Shown here piece by piece: positions 14,882 to 20,667 of a stretch of DNA of 22,202 bases. A program made the translations under genes and the position numbers. The stretch's first letter is position 1. Each line of letters begins with the position of its first letter. The stretch is from DAOWGG01 sp965369815 (lineage in GTDB: Bacteria; Patescibacteriota; Gracilibacteria; UM-FILTER-43-11), in contig CBDUQS010000021.1 in assembly GCA_965369815.1 (NCBI GenBank), positions 1 to 22,202 of the forward strand. Reading direction: 5' to 3'. The notes under the pieces were generated by a model, which ran no database searches, was not told where the DNA came from, and was given only the letters and a program-made list of their open reading frames with translations.

Positions 14882-14948
14882 CTCAGTTGGCTAGAGCGTC
14901 GCCTTGCCATGGCGAAGGTCGAGGGTTCGAATCCCTTTGCCCGCTCCA
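14872..14948 (+). tRNA. tRNA-Gly (anticodon GCC), CCA encoded
   Basis: A complete cloverleaf can be drawn: acceptor GCGGGTA/TGCCCGC, D arm GCTC/GAGC, anticodon stem TCGCC/GGCGA around loop TTGCCAT with anticodon GCC, T arm GAGGG/CCCTT with TTCGAAT, discriminator T and encoded CCA. It overlaps the last 10 bases of the GIY-YIG gene. Its first 32 bases are repeated in broken form at 14534-14620. Confidence 0.96.
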
Positions 14949-14952
14949 ACTA

Positions 14953-14980
14953 TTGACAAAATAGTTTTTTTAGATATAAT
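14953..14980 (+). promoter_or_regulatory. Consensus promoter of the first GC-rich cassette
   Basis: A perfect TTGACA, a 16-nt T-rich spacer and a perfect TATAAT start 5 nt after the tRNA. It points toward the secreted protein at 15323 and runs antisense to the small ORF at 14985-15194. If it serves that gene, the leader is about 290-340 nt. Confidence 0.8.
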
Positions 14981-14984
14981 ATAT

Positions 14985-15194
14985 TTACAATTCAAAATCC
15001 CGATGCCGATTAACTCGGTATGATTGGTAGCCTTCCGTAATAGCGGAAGAAAGAAGATCCTCTCCGAATACTATCGGAGGGTCGGAGAGTGTCCTTACCT
15101 TGGAGTGGACCTTCCATGAATCATTGTCACCCATTTCTGTGACCGTGATCCATGTGAGGTTGGCTTCTTTTTTTGTAAAGAGAGTCACTTCCAT
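14985..15194 (-). CDS. Small hypothetical protein, antisense to a cassette leader
   Basis: A 69-residue frame on the minus strand begins MEVTLFTKKEANLTW and contains GDNDSWKVHSKVRTLSDPP. The amino-acid composition is ordinary with two Trp, and the codons resemble those of the neighbouring secreted protein, so it may be real. There is no signal peptide or membrane segment and I recognise no family. AAGAG lies almost on top of the ATG, too close for a normal SD. It would be divergent from the gene at 15323, with a perfect inverted repeat (15222-15268) between them. The alternative is that this stretch is only the leader of the plus-strand gene. Confidence 0.45.
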   Translation of the reverse strand: MEVTLFTKKEANLTWITVTEMGDNDSWKVHSKVRTLSDPPIVFGEDLLSSAITEGYQSYRVNRHRDFEL

Positions 15195-15221
15195 GCTCTT
15201 TAAAAACTACTTGCGATCATT

Positions 15222-15268
15222 TAGTCACAACTTTCAGTTCGTTAACAATGCATTGAGAGTTGTGACTA
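15222..15268. promoter_or_regulatory. Perfect 11-bp inverted repeat, possible operator or leader hairpin
   Basis: TAGTCACAACT (15222-15232) and AGTTGTGACTA (15258-15268) are exact reverse complements separated by 25 nt that contain GTTAAC. No T run follows, so it is not a standard terminator. It lies between the divergent ORFs, and its right arm ends directly at an in-frame ATG (15269). Confidence 0.5.
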
Positions 15269-15322
15269 ATGAAAAACCCAGGCAATCTCAGAAATGAGGA
15301 TGACCGCAGACAAGAGAAATTG

Positions 15323-15934
15323 ATGAGGAATTTTGTTTCGTTTTACTTCATGGCGTTGGCTCTTGGCTTCGCTGCAACGGCGCAGGCCGAATCTGTCACT
15401 GGAGCTCAGATCGTCGAGGTGTATCAGCTTTTCGACCATGACAGTCTCGATACACTTCTCGATAAAAGGAGATCGGAGGCCAGCTACCTCCAACCCAAAG
15501 GCTGCACGGAGATCGTGATTAATTATGACCTCACTCCCGCTGAAGTAGCCAGTTGGTTTCAATGGAGCCCTCGGCCTATCAAAGACGGAAGTTTTAAGGC
15601 CAACCCTCATGGCAAGGATAGAGTTACTAAGGAAGCTTGCTGGTTCAAATTCTATCTCAGCGTTCCCTCCGAGGAGGCGCAGAAGCAGATCGAAGCCAGC
15701 GGCGAGTTTCTGGTAGCCGACCTCTGGGAGTTAAACGCTTTCGGAATTAAGAGATCAGACCTGGCGAACCGTTTTCCGATTATCGGATTCGGCTCTCAGT
15801 GGCGGGACTCGGACGATAACATCAACGTTCCTGTTCTAGTGGGCAATGGTGGTGGGCAGCAACTGTCTCTATCCTGGTACGGCCCCGGGCTCAGGTGGTA
15901 CTCCCGCGGTTTGTTTCTTGCCATTCGCAAGTAG
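15323..15934 (+). CDS. Secreted protein of unknown function in a GC-rich cassette
   Basis: The protein has 203 residues from ATG 15323. The N-terminus is a textbook signal peptide: MRNF, hydrophobic VSFYFMALALGFAATA and an AQA-E cleavage site near residue 22. The mature part has two Cys (61 and 106), many Trp/Tyr residues and a glycine-rich end (VLVGNGGGQQLSLSW, about 171-185). I recognise no family and see no catalytic motif. The frame is also open from ATG 15269, which would add 18 polar residues (MKNPGNLRNEDDRRQEKL) before the signal peptide. Codons are clearly richer in G and C than in the surrounding core genes, suggesting transfer. It has its own consensus promoter upstream and a terminator 11 nt after the stop. 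Confidence 0.75.
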   Translation: MRNFVSFYFMALALGFAATAQAESVTGAQIVEVYQLFDHDSLDTLLDKRRSEASYLQPKGCTEIVINYDLTPAEVASWFQWSPRPIKDGSFKANPHGKDRVTKEACWFKFYLSVPSEEAQKQIEASGEFLVADLWELNAFGIKRSDLANRFPIIGFGSQWRDSDDNINVPVLVGNGGGQQLSLSWYGPGLRWYSRGLFLAIRK

Positions 15935-15944
15935 TTTTCATCCG

Positions 15945-15982
15945 CCTTCGGCCTGGCTATCACAGCAGGTCGGAGGTTTTTT
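15945..15982 (+). terminator. Rho-independent terminator of the first cassette
   Basis: CCTTCGGCCTG (15945-15955) pairs with CAGGTCGGAGG (15966-15976) over 11 bp including two G-T pairs, with a 10-nt loop, followed by six T. Up to 16064 the spacer then holds a second small palindrome (AGCTCC/GGAGCT at 15991-16007) and nothing else I recognise. Confidence 0.85.
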
Positions 15983-16064
15983 CTGTTATAAGCTCCCATA
16001 AGGAGCTCCATTAAATAGCTCATGATCATTCATGGGGTTTTTGTTGATATGTTTTTAATAAAAT

Positions 16065-16346
16065 CTACTTACCCTCAAATGCCAATGCGCCTGAACTTTT
16101 ATCTCCCTTTAAAAGTTCTTTTACCCTATCTTTAACCTCAACAACCTCTTCTCCCCCTTCTTCTAATTGCGCTGCCAAGTAGGAAGCGCAACTGGCCGGA
16201 ATAACACAAGAACCCGGCATCATTGCTAAAAACAATGTAGCCAAAATAGAGTTTCGAACCGCTTTGGTTAATCTGGTTTTTCCTTCAGGTAAAGGGACTC
16301 TCTCCCTTAAAAAGGTTTCAACTGGGGCAACTTTTGATCTGATCAT
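16065..16346 (-). CDS. Small hypothetical protein with one membrane segment
   Basis: The protein has 93 residues. A basic N-terminus (residues 1-31, with the R-V-P-L-P-E-G-K motif) is followed by one hydrophobic segment (about 33-56, containing AMMPGSCVIPAS with two Cys) and an acidic-to-amphipathic helix (61-82). The P-G-S-x-x-I-P pattern in a membrane segment faintly recalls LETM1-like proteins, but this is not enough to assign it. A TTGGAT-16-TATAAT promoter lies just upstream inside the end of the SLH-esterase gene. AT-rich codon use fits the core genome, so it is probably a native gene. Confidence 0.6.
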   Translation of the reverse strand: MIRSKVAPVETFLRERVPLPEGKTRLTKAVRNSILATLFLAMMPGSCVIPASCASYLAAQLEEGGEEVVEVKDRVKELLKGDKSSGALAFEGK

Positions 16347-16375
16347 GGGGCAACTTTAAGAACAACTTCCAATCG

Positions 16376-16403
16376 ATTATACTGAAATTTTTTAATTATC
16401 CAA
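16376..16403 (-). promoter_or_regulatory. Promoter for the small membrane protein gene
   Basis: On the minus strand TTGGAT (16403-16398), a 16-nt spacer and TATAAT (16381-16376) overlap the last codons of the upstream SLH-esterase gene. The gene starts 29 nt after the -10 box. Confidence 0.6.
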
Positions 16404-17777
16404 GCTTTTAAAGAATTGCCATATAGATTCCCCTGTACCAGATGGCCAATTGTGTGGATAGTAGCTCCCCCATCCAATATCGTTGGTATGAGGACACCAG
16501 ATCACCGGACTATTGGCCGGACATTCGGTGTATTCCACACAGCTACCTTTTGATGGAGGTACTGAGACGGTTTTCAGCCCGCAACTGTTTTGTGCCAAAA
16601 TTTGATCACGTGCTCGTTCCCCTGTATAAAACGGAGCGAGGCGATCGCTTGGGTTATGCCACACCATCGCAGCAACCGGACCTGTGCAGTTGTTATTTGT
16701 GGTTCCCCCACCCAAACTTCCAATTGCACGGATCACATTTCCACGCGCGCAAGAAAGACTATTGGTGAACCAGGCTCCGAGTGAGTAGCCCACGACATAC
16801 ACATGATCTAAATCGACACAGTAGTTATTGGAAAATTCTTCAAGAAGTTGATCGAAGAGCTCAAAATCACGTAAATCGTAGGATTTATCCCCTGGGTCGC
16901 TCCATGTTCGGCTGGGGCCTCCTTCCGGCAATCCTAATGGATAAATAAAAATAGATTCACCCTTTGAAACTTCTTCGACTTTTAGGTAAGTGCGAACTTC
17001 TGTATTGGGATTGGTGCGCCCGTGAAAAGCGAATGTTAGCTTTGTTGGCTCGCTTTTATTATAACCATTTGGAATCACTGTAATATAATGACGAGTTTTT
17101 CCATCGATCACGGAGCTAGTGGGTTTTGTTGGAGGTGTTTTTCCGCATCCGGCCGACAAATTACTTCTGACTCCAGTAAACTTTTCAATCCCCTCTTTAT
17201 CGAGCATTAATTTATGAATTAAATGAGCCATTTCCCCACGAGTCATGTCGTTAGCTGGACTGATTCCGTATTTAGAAAAAACGTTATTATTATGAACGAA
17301 ATCGACGTACTTTTGATACCAAGCCCCCGAAACTGAACCGACCTGAACTGGAAAACTTCCAATTCCCATTTTTAATGCCTCAGCGGTGTTCACATCTTGA
17401 GAGGGTTTGAATTTTCCATCCGGATAGCCTTCAATAATCCCATTTTCTTCGGCATAGCAAACATATTTAGCAAACCACTCTCCGCGAACATCTGGGAAGC
17501 AATTGAGTTTATGCCCGATATCTTCACTCGTACTTGCCTCCAAAATAATCTTCATTATTTCCGCTCTATTCACCTTTCGATCAGGGCCAAAAGTGCCATC
17601 AGGATACCCCTGAACCACTCCTTTATTTTTTAAATATTCGATACTGGTTTTATAAGGTGAATTTTGAATATCTGGAAACGTCGATTGAGCCTCTGTTAAA
17701 ATTGGAAGTAGAGTGAAGATCCATAAAAAAACCACCACGGCGATTGTGAGGCTTCTGCTTTTTTTCAAAAAAGTCAT
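16392..17777 (-). CDS. Secreted SLH-anchored esterase (PHB-depolymerase/feruloyl-esterase-like alpha/beta hydrolase)
   Basis: The protein has 461 residues. A signal peptide covers 1-30 (TEA-Q cleavage). Three SLH domains span about 33-82 (FPDI, GYPDGTFGP, NRAEI), 93-140 (FPDV, YVCYAEENGIIEGYPDGKF) and 152-195 (WYQKYVDF, TRGEMAHL). From about 225 on there is an alpha/beta hydrolase of the LpqC/poly(3-hydroxybutyrate) depolymerase type: oxyanion-hole FHGRT (251-255), nucleophile elbow GYSLG with Ser332 (330-334), acid HNPSDRL with Asp378, and His442 in the PHNWPSG motif typical of the family. Several Cys in the C-terminal half could form disulfides, as expected outside the cell. It would hydrolyse ester bonds at the cell surface; the substrate is unknown. 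Confidence 0.88.
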   Translation of the reverse strand: MTFLKKSRSLTIAVVVFLWIFTLLPILTEAQSTFPDIQNSPYKTSIEYLKNKGVVQGYPDGTFGPDRKVNRAEIMKIILEASTSEDIGHKLNCFPDVRGEWFAKYVCYAEENGIIEGYPDGKFKPSQDVNTAEALKMGIGSFPVQVGSVSGAWYQKYVDFVHNNNVFSKYGISPANDMTRGEMAHLIHKLMLDKEGIEKFTGVRSNLSAGCGKTPPTKPTSSVIDGKTRHYITVIPNGYNKSEPTKLTFAFHGRTNPNTEVRTYLKVEEVSKGESIFIYPLGLPEGGPSRTWSDPGDKSYDLRDFELFDQLLEEFSNNYCVDLDHVYVVGYSLGAWFTNSLSCARGNVIRAIGSLGGGTTNNNCTGPVAAMVWHNPSDRLAPFYTGERARDQILAQNSCGLKTVSVPPSKGSCVEYTECPANSPVIWCPHTNDIGWGSYYPHNWPSGTGESIWQFFKSLDN

Positions 17778-17805
17778 AGATTCAATTTTTATGATGTATG
17801 TTTTT

Positions 17806-17834
17806 ATTTTAACGAAAAAAGAGCGAAATCTAAA
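17806..17834 (-). promoter_or_regulatory. Promoter for the SLH-esterase gene
   Basis: On the minus strand TTTAGA (17834-17829), a 17-nt spacer and TAAAAT (17811-17806) precede the gene by 28 nt. The spacer contains CTTTTTTCGT directly before the -10 box, the shared T-tract-CG signature. Confidence 0.5.
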
Positions 17835-17878
17835 CAGATGATTCGTGAATAAGATGTTCTAAATTCAATATTTCAGCA

Positions 17879-18208
17879 TTACCCATCATGTGGCACTCGG
17901 GAAAGTTCACAAAGTAATTCCCAATTATCATCAGATGCAGAGCGATTGTAGGCTTTAAATCCGCACTTTTGACACATATGAAGAACACGGGTTCCTTTTT
18001 TCTTATTCATTTCCATTCCTACTGGTGCCATCAACCCCTCACATTCGCTTAATCTATCTCCTGGCACTTCTAAGTCGACATGTAGTGAAAATAAGCAATA
18101 CGAACAGTGATTCCGACAGCTTCCTTCGGGATGTTTTTTGACATCCATTTTGCATTTCAGACATTTGAAGCCTTCGTTGATAGTGATGGGATTTTTACGT
18201 TGATGCAT
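17879..18208 (-). CDS. RNHCP-domain zinc-binding protein
   Basis: The protein has 109 residues and matches the RNHCP family end to end. Probable zinc ligands are C16/C19 in FKCLKCK, the name-giving segment R-N-H-C (32-35) with C38 in SYCLFSLHVDL, and C79/C82 in HMCQKCG. The P of R-N-H-C-P is Ser here. The E-C-E-G-L-M-A-P-V-G-M-E stretch (55-66) is also typical. The family is small and uncharacterised and probably binds nucleic acid or protein through zinc. It starts 5 nt after the ychF stop, so it is cotranscribed with ychF. Confidence 0.88.
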   Translation of the reverse strand: MHQRKNPITINEGFKCLKCKMDVKKHPEGSCRNHCSYCLFSLHVDLEVPGDRLSECEGLMAPVGMEMNKKKGTRVLHMCQKCGFKAYNRSASDDNWELLCELSRVPHDG

Positions 18209-18213
18209 TTTGA

Positions 18214-19308
18214 TTAATTAGCGAACTTGAAGTGCATTACATCGCCGTCTTGCACAATATATTCTTTTCCTTCCATGCGCATTTTCCCCTTTTCTTTTGC
18301 CCCCGCTTCGCCGTCACACGCCACAAAATCGTCATAAGCAATGGTTTCCGCTTTAATGAATCCTTTTTCGAAATCGGTATGAATCACTCCCGCTGCCTGA
18401 GGGGCACTAGCGCCTATTTTCACCGTCCAAGCGCGTACTTCTTGTACTCCTGCGGTAAAGTAGGTTTGTAAACCCAAAAGCCTATAGGCGGCCCGAATAA
18501 AGGCATTTAGACCCGATTCTTTAAGCCCTAATTCCTGCAAATACTCTTCGGCCTCTTCCGCTGAAAATCCGATTAAATCCTCTTCAACTTTTGCGGAAAT
18601 TGGCAGAATTTGCTCATGATCACCTAAATTAAGGTCTTTCTTGTTTTTTTCGGTGTCAAAACCAGCTAATTCTTCCTCTTTTAGGTTTGCGATGTAAATA
18701 AATGGCTTATTGGTGAGTAAGTGAAGTTCTTTTAAAAATTCACGCTCTTTTTCTTCTAATTCAACATTAATTGCTAATTTCTCTGTTTCAAGGGCTTCTT
18801 TAATCTTTTTTAAGGCCCCCACCTGCATAATCGCCTCTTTGTCTCCTGATTTTGTCTTTTTTTCTGTATCGCTTAAACGACGACTCACCGTATCCAAATC
18901 GGCCAAAATCAGCTCCAAATGAATCACATCCATATCAAGTTTTGGATTCACACCGCCATGCACATGAGTGATATCGGAGTCTTCAAAAAACCGAATCACC
19001 TGAGCAATCGCGTCGCACTCCCGAATATTATGAAGAAATTTATTGCCGAGACCCTCCCCCTCACTGGCCCCCTTCACCAACCCTGCAATATCCACAAACT
19101 CCACTACCGCCGGAAGCACTTTCTCTGGCTTTACGAGTTCAGTTAGAGTATTTAATCGCTTATCTGGCACTTCAACAATACCGACGTTTGGGTCGATCGT
19201 ACAAAAGGGGTAATTGGCTGCCTGAGCCCCTTTGGAGCGGGTCAATGCGTTAAAAAGAGTGGATTTTCCCACATTTGGTAAGCCGACGATTCCGATTTTT
19301 AAGCTCAT
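18214..19308 (-). CDS. ychF: Ribosome-binding ATPase YchF (OLA1 family)
   Basis: YchF is an Obg-like P-loop NTPase that prefers ATP and binds the ribosome. The protein has 364 residues, normal length. The G domain shows the P-loop GLPNVGKST (9-17), the switch region YPFCTIDPNVG (33-43), DIAGLVKGASEGEGLGNKF (73-91), and in place of NKxD the NLKEEEL text expected for this ATP-preferring family. A coiled coil (about 125-200) and a C-terminal TGS domain (about 280-362, with the VRAWTVKIGASAPQAAGVIH and EYIVQDGDVMHF motifs) follow. It leads a two-gene unit with the RNHCP gene. No SD is visible; an A-rich stretch (ATTAAAAG) precedes the ATG. Confidence 0.97.
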   Translation of the reverse strand: MSLKIGIVGLPNVGKSTLFNALTRSKGAQAANYPFCTIDPNVGIVEVPDKRLNTLTELVKPEKVLPAVVEFVDIAGLVKGASEGEGLGNKFLHNIRECDAIAQVIRFFEDSDITHVHGGVNPKLDMDVIHLELILADLDTVSRRLSDTEKKTKSGDKEAIMQVGALKKIKEALETEKLAINVELEEKEREFLKELHLLTNKPFIYIANLKEEELAGFDTEKNKKDLNLGDHEQILPISAKVEEDLIGFSAEEAEEYLQELGLKESGLNAFIRAAYRLLGLQTYFTAGVQEVRAWTVKIGASAPQAAGVIHTDFEKGFIKAETIAYDDFVACDGEAGAKEKGKMRMEGKEYIVQDGDVMHFKFAN

Positions 19309-19366
19309 CTTTTAATATCTAAATGATTACTGACTGACGCCCTACTAAGACAGGAGACACTATAAT

Positions 19367-20077
19367 TTATTTTTTGATCAAACTCCACGCTTTTTTAAGT
19401 TCACCCACCGTCAACTGTCCCAGCCTATTTCCGACCCCCTCCGTCACTACGTGTCGGCTCCCCCTCACTTGAGGTGGAGATTTTTTTAAGGTGGCAAACA
19501 TAATGGTTCCACCTAAAAAGGGTGTGAGCACACGGCTTAGTATTCCTTTTTGCCCCATCGCGATGAGAATATGAGGGATTTTTTCTGCCTGTAAAAGCTG
19601 GGCTAATGAAATAATAGTAAAAGCATCTTCCAAGCTATTGGACATCGTTGCGATTTTGACGATATCTGCCCCTGATTTCTTCATTTCCTGAGCTTTTTTT
19701 AGAAGTGTTTTTAGGGAAGGAGTTTTTTTGAAATCGTGATACGAAATAACTATCTCTGATCTCATATCTCTGATCTCAGATTTTTTTAGATACCTTAGTG
19801 CCAAATGGGGAATATCGATGTAGTTGGCACCGTTTTCTGAGGCTTCCTTTAAAATCTTAATCATCTCTGGATAAGACCCTTTAAATTTCCCTTTATCGCT
19901 TTCTTTTTTACACACACATAAAACGGGTAAAGGCTTGTTTTTTAGTAAAGAGGGAATGTCGAGATCTTCAATGTGATCGAGCCAGATTTCGGCTATGTCC
20001 GCTTTCCCCTTAAGAGAATGAAGTTTTTGAAGCGCTTTCTTCTGTGTTTTTTCCTGTATGGGGACGCAGATTTTCAT
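19367..20077 (-). CDS. aroD: 3-dehydroquinate dehydratase, type I, with an insertion in the active-site loop
   Basis: Catalyses the third shikimate-pathway step through a Schiff base. The protein has 236 residues. Catalytic His114 is in ISYHDF and the Schiff-base Lys141 in DIVKIA; MGQKGILSRVL carries Arg182. The usual E-x-R-x-D substrate motif reads E-I-W-L-D (30-34), so the substrate-contact Arg seems replaced by Trp. The C-terminal lid loop, normally like K-K-x-S-A-P-G-Q-L-T, is split between Ser200 and Gly220-Gln221 by about 17 extra residues (PPQVRGSRHVVTEGVG...). These are encoded by a double-hairpin insert at 19431-19479 that keeps the frame. A second dispersed repeat encodes residues about 100-110. 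The gene may be leaderless because TATAAT ends 6 nt before the ATG. No other shikimate gene is in view. Confidence 0.9.
   Translation of the reverse strand: MKICVPIQEKTQKKALQKLHSLKGKADIAEIWLDHIEDLDIPSLLKNKPLPVLCVCKKESDKGKFKGSYPEMIKILKEASENGANYIDIPHLALRYLKKSEIRDMRSEIVISYHDFKKTPSLKTLLKKAQEMKKSGADIVKIATMSNSLEDAFTIISLAQLLQAEKIPHILIAMGQKGILSRVLTPFLGGTIMFATLKKSPPQVRGSRHVVTEGVGNRLGQLTVGELKKAWSLIKK
19431..19479. repeat. In-frame double-hairpin insert inside aroD
   Basis: CCGAC (19431-19435) pairs with GTCGG (19453-19457) around a stretch containing CACTACGTG. Directly adjacent, CTCCcCCTCA (19458-19467) pairs with TGAGGtGGAG (19470-19479) over a 2-nt loop. The stretch is GC-rich in an AT-rich gene and coincides with residues 200-216, the extra loop of AroD. 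A CACTACGTG core with flanking CCCCTC/GAGG arms resembles REP/MITE-type repeats known in other bacteria. Confidence 0.65.
19748..19790. repeat. Dispersed TCTGATCTCATAT repeat copy within aroD
   Basis: The first 22 bases match 4701-4722 (upstream of trmD) at 20 of 22 positions, followed by a further CTCTGATCTCAGATT iteration. On the coding strand it gives the repetitive SEIRDMRSEI text (residues 100-109). Confidence 0.5.
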
Positions 20078-20083
20078 GGCGAC

Positions 20084-20089
20084 ATTATA
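20084..20089 (-). promoter_or_regulatory. -10 box of aroD, implying a leaderless mRNA
   Basis: The minus strand shows TTTTCGTTATAAT with the box ending 6 nt before the ATG, so transcription would begin at or within a base or two of the start codon. No clear -35 is seen. Confidence 0.5.
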
Positions 20090-20183
20090 ACGAAAATAAA
20101 AGACTGCTGATAGTTTTTAATTTTAATTTTTATGCATTTCAAACTGCTGACAAGGTTATGGCATAGGTTTTTATTACAAAGAC

Positions 20184-20212
20184 TTGACAAATTTATAAAA
20201 ATGGGTTAGAAT
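20184..20212 (+). promoter_or_regulatory. Consensus promoter of the second GC-rich cassette
   Basis: TTGACA, a 17-nt spacer and TAGAAT. The same boxes and spacing recur at 22155-22183. It points toward the gene at 20668. Confidence 0.8.
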
Positions 20213-20667
20213 TTTGTTCCAATTGTCGTCTCTGAAGTCAGTAGATTGAAATTGGGAAAGGGCATTTTTGCCCGCTTTTAACCTCTTTGCTCTCCATGAA
20301 AACTCCTACATTTCAAAATTCTCTTTAATAGAGTTTTACGACGTGTTGGGAGGATCTGGGATATGAGTAAGGAGATGATCTTTTAAAGCAGAGGGATACA
20401 TAATATGTACTACTTATTTGAATAATCAGCTTGTTTCGCTGGAGGATTCAAAACGTTTTATCTTGGAAACTCGTGATAAAATCTTTTGATTCCCCCAGCT
20501 TGAGATAGCTGGTTGTTAAGTTTAATTTTTGCCTCCGACACCCCGTCGAAGGCTTGACCCCAGACGGGGCGAAAGCGAGGAAGAAAGAAATGAAGAACTT
20601 GAACAGCAACCCGAAGACCAACGACATCAACAACCTCAACAAGGGCCTCGGCCCGAAGGAGACCGTC
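20213..20667 (+). other. Long 5' leader with several hairpins, no gene seen
   Basis: About 450 nt separate the promoter from the preferred start. Visible structures are GGGCA/TGCCC (20260-20273) followed by GCTTTTA, which looks like an early attenuator; AAAACTC/GAGTTTT (20299-20305 and 20331-20337); and CCCCGTC/GACGGGG (20541-20547 and 20563-20569), shortly before an SD-like GAGGAAGAAAG. I do not recognise a known riboswitch or RNA (no RNase P, tmRNA or 6S landmarks). The left part is AT-rich and the right part, from about 20530, is GC-rich. Confidence 0.45.

Noticed and set aside
15796..16029. A 77-residue minus-strand ORF over the end of the secreted-protein gene
   Set aside because: It runs across the terminator hairpin and is antisense to a convincing gene; its composition is unconvincing.
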